DNA of 64,000 bases from Azolla caroliniana (Eukaryota; Polypodiophyta): assembly GCA_043228905.1 (NCBI GenBank), contig JBHGNT010000009.1, positions 20,336,001 through 20,400,000 of the forward strand, given 5' to 3'. The position numbers were made by a program, and so were the translations under genes. Shown in pieces: positions 60,601-64,000 of this stretch. Position 1 is the first letter of the stretch. Each line of letters opens with the position of its first letter. The notes beneath the pieces were generated by a model. The model did no database searches. It worked only from the letters and a program-made list of their open reading frames with translations, and was not told the DNA's origin.

Positions 60601-61968
60601 TTAAGAGGTTAAAACGGCCTATAAGACCAAAACAAGAGGTTCAACAATGTTTTCTCAACTGAAACAAGAATTAATACAACCAAACAGTACCAAAGAATCT
60701 ATATGTTAAAGAACTTAAGACTATAAACTTAGTTTGGAACTTTTGTCTTTGAAAAATTTCCATTATGGCCTCTCCAAGATGGAGAGATCTCCCTTGGCTT
60801 TTAGTCTTGGTCTTTGGATTCCTTTTCCTTGCACAGGGCCAAAGTCTTGCATGAAGCGGTAATGATGTCCCGCTCTTTTGAAATAAGAAATAGCACAATG
60901 ACAAACATATTGTTCTACTGATTCATCCCTTGGTGGCACAATTGATAGACCCATTCTTCCATAGCTGTGCATGTATATCTGCCTATCTCAACCTCTAATT
61001 GATGTAAAGAAATCCTGAACTACTCTGTCACATGCCAGAGTGCCTGAGATAGATGGATGTGTATCATGAGGACTGGTGATAAATCCATCTTGAGATGTAT
61101 GTCAGACGGCCTGATATTGGGCCATCTTCTTACCAACGAATGTTCTAGGGCTGATCTATTTTCTTTCATTATCCATTTTAATGATGTCAGTTCAGATCAT
61201 TCTATTAGGTTTCACCTTGGTCATTTTGAAAGGTGGGAATCTAAGCTATATTGGAGCAAAGGTAGTGAGTGCATTTATATTCATGTCAATTGATTCGAAC
61301 CATGTTTAATATGCTATTCTGACCACCTTCACTTGGACGATCACAGGGCACCCACGATGTGTTGCTATATTAGAATAAGGGTAGTGCATTTAAATTCACA
61401 TCACTTGGAACCATTCTTGCATTTGAACAATCCATGATATTATATTACCCTAAGGTATAGATCTAAATTAATGCAACATCAAATTCTACATAGGTGGCAT
61501 GTACGATTCTTTGATCAATGTGCTTTATCTTTATGAATGGCAAGACAGAGGATTTCCTTGGTTTAGTTATATTCTGGGGATCTCCAATGTTTGTTATGTT
61601 TCACTTATGCGCAATGATGCATTGCATATATTCAGAGAAGAAAAACATGTAGAATGTTTTATTCCAGGTTGTAATCGGAGAGGAGACAGATTCGACAGTC
61701 ACAATATGGGACGTTGAGACTGGTTTAAAAACTTTTTCGTTCACTGATGTAAACAAGTAATATCTTTACAATGATAATCCATACTCCATAGTTATATTCT
61801 ATAATTTTGTTTTGTAAGACACTAGTATTTCATGATAGGTCAAGGATGTCAGCAATGTCATTTGATTTCTCTGGGAGAAGGTTACTAATTGGAGGACAGG
61901 ATGGGCGTTTAAGTATGTGGAACTTCAATAATGGCCAACAACTGAAAGAATTCAGAGGCTTTGGTCAG
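45494..61968 (+). CDS. EF-hand/WD40-repeat protein, WDR49/WDY-like (18 exons seen, 3' end not found)
   Basis: Eighteen exons with GT-AG borders and phases that agree throughout: 45494-45565, 48266-48388, 48503-48598, 49218-49270, 49367-49463, 49598-49795, 49913-50027, 50491-50597, 53554-53644, 54885-54948, 55871-55931, 56506-56618, 56837-57073, 58473-58581, 58671-58844, 58997-59104, 61668-61756, 61839-61968. Together about 679 codons without a stop; the gene must continue, probably past the window. The fifth exon holds a canonical EF-hand loop (DVNNNGLVDWND). Later exons read WD40 blades: CTQDGHLKLWHTDSLKLLRT, SSMDGQLMMLDLEKQRRKW, ATCGLERHVNIWNPFTAKIM, SVASDNVIKVWEMRNYKCM, GGQDGRLSMWNFNNGQQLKE. 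N-terminal EF-hands plus many WD40 repeats match animal WDR49, EFCAB8 and WDY proteins, often tied to cilia or flagella. The first exon and 50491 acceptor (50476 is an alternative) are the least certain. Confidence 0.85.
45565..45720. repeat. ATGT/TA microsatellite in the first WD-gene intron
   Basis: Tandem ATGTATGT units (45625-45698) preceded by a (TA)n run; not coding although one frame stays open across it. Confidence 0.9.
46560..47190 (+). mobile_element. Two LINE 3'-end fragments in intron 1 of the WD gene
   Basis: 46560-46680 matches the family 3' end: cataggccattttggcctc near 46632, then attaatatct. 46700-47185 is a second, more diverged copy beginning in the C-terminal coding region (ttcttgctagaactcaacag, compare 52917) and ending in a weak tail (cataggccagttt, near 47139). 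Both are in plus orientation and heavily 5'-truncated. Confidence 0.72.
47240..48075 (+). repeat. Diverged direct repeat in intron 1
   Basis: About 47270-47345 and 47975-48055 share wording such as gggagctttaccac/gggaactttatcac and gagagggagattggag. They look like two copies of one dispersed repeat; the class is not recognised. Confidence 0.5.
48640..48730 (-). mobile_element. LINE 3' tail, minus orientation, intron 3
   Basis: aagaaggccaaaatggccta (near 48670) followed by ttacattttaaaacgttgtc is the reverse complement of the family 3' end. Only the last hundred or so bases of the element are recognisable. Confidence 0.75.
50270..50450 (+). mobile_element. Weak LINE 3'-tail remnant, intron 7
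   Basis: gatgagatgatactttcaga near 50298 and cataggtcattatggcgtttta near 50405 with a following TTTC run resemble the family tail, but diverged and with an internal duplication. Confidence 0.55.
50679..51578 (+). pseudogene. LINE-D ORF, part before and into the RT domain
   Basis: 299 codons covering the spacer and the RT N-terminus: KMFNERQPTTQ, DHDGLLGEHFIYGRDTLLPL and MMPCNYRTIMIGHYLAKLYG. It begins at a GTG with no ATG of its own, so it is a truncated piece. The frame shifts at about 51500-51545 where the ORF continues as the RT core. Confidence 0.8.
51544..52050 (+). pseudogene. LINE-D reverse transcriptase core with intact YADD
   Basis: Encodes FVDFRKTFDTVPRAQLMQRL, TIGVKQGCSLSPTLFGLYID and ILLYADDIVLISDSLEGLQR, the three main RT motifs with both catalytic aspartates. 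The frame is broken right after, at the 52009 deletion. It gives the reference against which the YADA in LINE-A and the deletion in LINE-C are judged. Confidence 0.88.
52067..53235 (+). pseudogene. LINE-D ORF, thumb and C-terminal Cys/His region
   Basis: Open pieces 52067-52306, 52523-52762 and 52763-53101 read PRTKLWLFDTLVTPTLLYGV, then KITWINPKIPLGTKMAHYKT and LCHQGVESEEHYVCHC. A TAA at 52760-52762 interrupts the Cys/His cluster, where LINE-B has a Gln codon. Several further breaks; not functional. Confidence 0.75.
55133..55240 (-). mobile_element. LINE 3' tail, minus orientation
   Basis: gaaagaaagatatatcgatg at 55143 followed by aaaaggccaaaatgccctct is the family tail reversed. The element body beyond about 55240 is not recognisable. 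Confidence 0.72.
57318..57880 (-). mobile_element. LINE fragment, minus orientation, in a WD-gene intron
   Basis: Starts with a reversed family tail (aagaagccaaaatggtcaat near 57340) and continues into the reverse of the C-terminal coding region similar to 53000-53270 (57525-57746 reads MGFQPGHCKRV on the minus strand). 5'-truncated, no intact ORF. Confidence 0.8.
57898..58330. repeat. ATAC/CATT-rich simple repeat tract
   Basis: Imperfect acatacat, catccatc and cattcatac units over about 430 bp in the same intron. Long open frames here are low-complexity artefacts. Confidence 0.85.
59405..60565 (-). mobile_element. LINE fragment, minus orientation, intron before 61668
   Basis: Reversed tail at 59410-59470 (aagaggccaaaatgtcctat), then the reversed C-terminal and thumb regions up to about 60530 (gataaggagcaaagaatcac on the minus strand, compare 52222). 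About 1.1 kb, with stops in all frames. Confidence 0.8.
60573..61480 (-). mobile_element. Second LINE fragment, minus orientation, directly adjacent
   Basis: A new reversed tail (agaaagaaagaaagatatac at 60573, gaggttaaaacggcctataa near 60605) starts about 10 bp after the previous fragment ends. It continues into reversed C-terminal coding sequence (60763-60972 reads EQYVCHCAISYFKRAGHHY) to about 61480. The right boundary is approximate. Confidence 0.75.
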
Positions 61969-62429
61969 GTACTATTGCTTTCTACCTCTTTCATTTTTGA
62001 GAAACACATTGCAGATTTGCAGCCTTCAGCCGACTTGGTCTAATAACCATTCGGTCTCGTACCATTGCGTTTTTCCTGTTTCATATTTTAGGAATGCACT
62101 CCAGATTTACAGCCATCTTGATTGGTCCAACTTGATAGGAAGAAAAAGGGGGAGGGTATATCCGATTTTAAAAGTAATCTCAACTCATAATATTGATAGC
62201 CTAACTAGCCCAAAATGAACTTCATGACACTGATATGCAAAATAATTAGGGAAGCATTTGATGTATACCCGATCACATACTCTAAATGCAAAAACGGGAA
62301 TGTGGTAGAACATCAGAGAGAAATGTGGCCTATGCAGTTTGAACAAGCTAGAGTGTCAAAATCTATATAAATAGGACGCTATATTGACTAGCTACCAAAT
62401 CCACCTCTTTGTAGAAATAGGTTGCTATT

Positions 62430-62775
62430 TTTCTCATGTCCCCATCTAAACATGACCAAAGTGGAAAAGAAGAGAGTGATCCAAACTGATACTATTAACT
62501 TGGAAAACAAGATAACATGGCCCCAAAGCATCTCTTTCTTAGTAGGAAGATGGCCTACTATAAGACACTTTTTACAGTCATCGGAGGATGGATTCATCAT
62601 CAGACCATCTTATATGGACATACATCTATCCTATCCACTGTGCAGTGTGGCAGGGCAGCTGTGAATTTCATCACATAAGTTAGAGATTGAGGTAGGCAGA
62701 TGTGCACAAATACCTCTAGAAGAACAAATATTTCGATTGTGTCATCAGGAAGTGGAATCTGAAGAACACTAAGAT
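62430..62775 (+). mobile_element. Internal LINE fragment, plus orientation
   Basis: catgaccaaagtggaaaaga and tatggacatacatctatcct match LINE-B and LINE-D around 1050-1370 and 52475-52790. It lacks the family tail, so it is truncated at both ends, ending near the Cys/His cluster (EEHEEH-like region). Confidence 0.78.
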
Positions 62776-62929
62776 TTTTCATCTTTCTTTTCATCTGTGT
62801 AGATCAGTTGGGGCTGAATAGATGAGTTGGTATTGTATGAGATGGGAGTCCACATACAGATTCTCTAAGACATTGTTGTCACTGTCGACTGAAACAAAGA
62901 GTTGAACGTCAAGTGGATTGTGATTAGGA

Positions 62930-63340
62930 ATGGAATCTTTCCGGCTTTACTTAATGCTTTCTTAAACGTAGTAACACATGATACCGATATTAATTTATCA
63001 TACTTAATTAATACGACTATGGAATACTATTCTGTTCGACTGTCAATTATATATATATAATCTGCCTAACAGAGATACTGAACAACAGTACACAACACAG
63101 CATATACTCTAGCTACATAAATTATATTACTTATAACCAAAACAGACCGATGTTGTTACAATGCTCTCGGTCCCTTTTTATAGGTGACCTGAGAGACTCT
63201 TCCAAGATAATACACTTGCCATTCGGCAAGAACCTACAGTTACACTGTCCTATTTTTTAACTATTCTATTTTCTTACTCGGCTAAAAATACTATTTCGGC
63301 TACTTCCTTTACCATTAGTCCTTTTACGATTACGACTCCG
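62930..63340 (-). other. LTR- or promoter-like AT-rich stretch
   Basis: On the minus strand a TATA-like tataaaaagggaccgag (about 63180) is followed by AT-rich DNA ending near a (TA)n run at 63048. This recalls an LTR U3/R region of a minus-strand retroelement extending beyond the window, but no second LTR, primer site or target duplication is visible. Confidence 0.3.
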
Positions 63341-63344
63341 ACTA

Positions 63345-63983
63345 GTTTGTTGACCCGGCTTCGTCATTGTTCCAATCTTCGTGGTCATGTTCGTTCTGGT
63401 CGTTGTCCTCAGGCTCGTCTTCGTCGGCATCCTCATTCAAAATATCCAGCAAATTCGGTTCTTTTTCTTCCTGATCTTCATTTTGGTGAAAGTCGTCCGG
63501 AGTTTGCTGATCTTCTGTTTGATGTGAATGCTAAGCCCTCATAGGGGACTCTCTTCTTCTCCTGATCATCGTCCGTCCTAGGCTTGTTGTGGTGCGTCTG
63601 GTCTTCCTTAGGATCAGCTTGGTTTGCCTGTGGCGCTGTATGCAGCTGGTCTTGTTGTAACATTTCAGCTTCTTTGGGGTTAACAGTTGCCTCGCCTGTT
63701 CGGATTGCTGCGATGTGTCGTCGTTGCTCTCCTCAGTTGCTTGCTGCTAACTTTCCTTTTGACGACATTCCTTCTCAGAGGAGTCAAGTTCTAACGCAAG
63801 TTGAATTTGTTGGTCGTCGTATTCTTCCAGTAACTTGGTACTTTCCTCCATATGGTGGCTTGCCAGTTCGTAGAAATCCCCTGACAACTCATCTTGAACA
63901 GTGGTCAGGTTTGCTTCATCCATCTTGAAAAATTCCTCACCTTTCTTTTTCCTGTTTTTGTGGTCGGTCCACAATAATTGCAA
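63345..63983 (-). CDS. Unrecognised acidic coding-like region, minus strand
   Basis: Minus-strand frames at 63983-63747 and further left encode an acidic, Gln/Glu/Asp-rich polypeptide: EEFFKMDEANLTTVQDEL, HMEESTKLLEEYDDQQ, then an Asp/Glu-rich tail (EDADEDEPEDNDQNEHDHED) ending at about 63345 in a different frame. Composition suggests real coding sequence in decay, perhaps retroelement-encoded, with stops at about 63747 and 63540. I do not recognise a domain. The 5' end lies beyond the window. Confidence 0.3.
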
Positions 63984-64000
63984 CTCAGCTGCTTGAGTTG

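Noticed and set aside
1-64000. tRNA or rRNA genes
   Set aside because: No cloverleaf-like or rRNA-like sequence was noticed on reading; only tRNA-derived primer-binding sites of copia elements were seen.

Overview
This is nuclear DNA from a land plant with a large, retrotransposon-loaded genome. Evidence: spliced genes with GT-AG introns, Ty1/copia elements primed by initiator-Met tRNA, LINEs, hAT and Mutator-type elements, and host proteins with plant relatives (a UBP3/UBP4-type deubiquitinase; an EF-hand/TPR protein like Arabidopsis At1g05150 and At2g32450). An EF-hand/WD40 gene resembling the WDR49/WDY group, which I associate with cilia or flagella, suggests a lineage with motile sperm. 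A fern is my best guess; this is inference, not proof.

Layout. 1-9540 is a retroelement nest: a LINE (LINE-A) split by a copia element (copia-1, 203-7195, TSD cacac), whose own 5' LTR holds a second truncated LINE (LINE-B), followed by a broken copia fragment (copia-2). 9681-11255 holds five exons of the deubiquitinase; the exon with the catalytic Cys is not visible. 11256-17165 is mostly non-coding, with a Mutator-like MITE (13051-13363), a small hAT-like MITE and remnants of another LINE type. 17166-33830 is a second nest: a 5'-truncated copia (copia-3) whose 3' LTR carries a 54-bp minisatellite, then a LINE (LINE-C) split by a complete minus-strand copia (copia-4, TSD ctaac), itself split by a 3.8-kb hAT element (8-bp TSD), itself split by a 619-bp hAT MITE (perfect 8-bp TSD). 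33830-40250 is intergenic, ending in a triplicated promoter-proximal repeat with telo-box-like motifs. 40253-42871 is the intronless EF-hand/TPR gene. 42872-45493 is intergenic with a MITE bearing a strong hairpin. 45494 to at least 61968 is the EF-hand/WD40 gene, for which I could place 18 phase-consistent exons; its introns are full of fragments of one LINE family. The right edge holds an unclassified LTR-like stretch and an acidic minus-strand coding region.

How it fits together. Three host genes, all on the plus strand, lie in an older repeat matrix. The LINE family seen as LINE-A to LINE-D and in the WD-gene introns shares a 3' tail with a small GGCCA/TGGCC hairpin followed by a TTTC or CT-rich tract. 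Insertions give a relative order: LINE-C, then copia-4, then hAT, then MITE. All seven premature stops that I located in the main open frames of copia-3 and copia-4 are TAG, a pattern compatible with decay at methylated CAG (CHG) sites.
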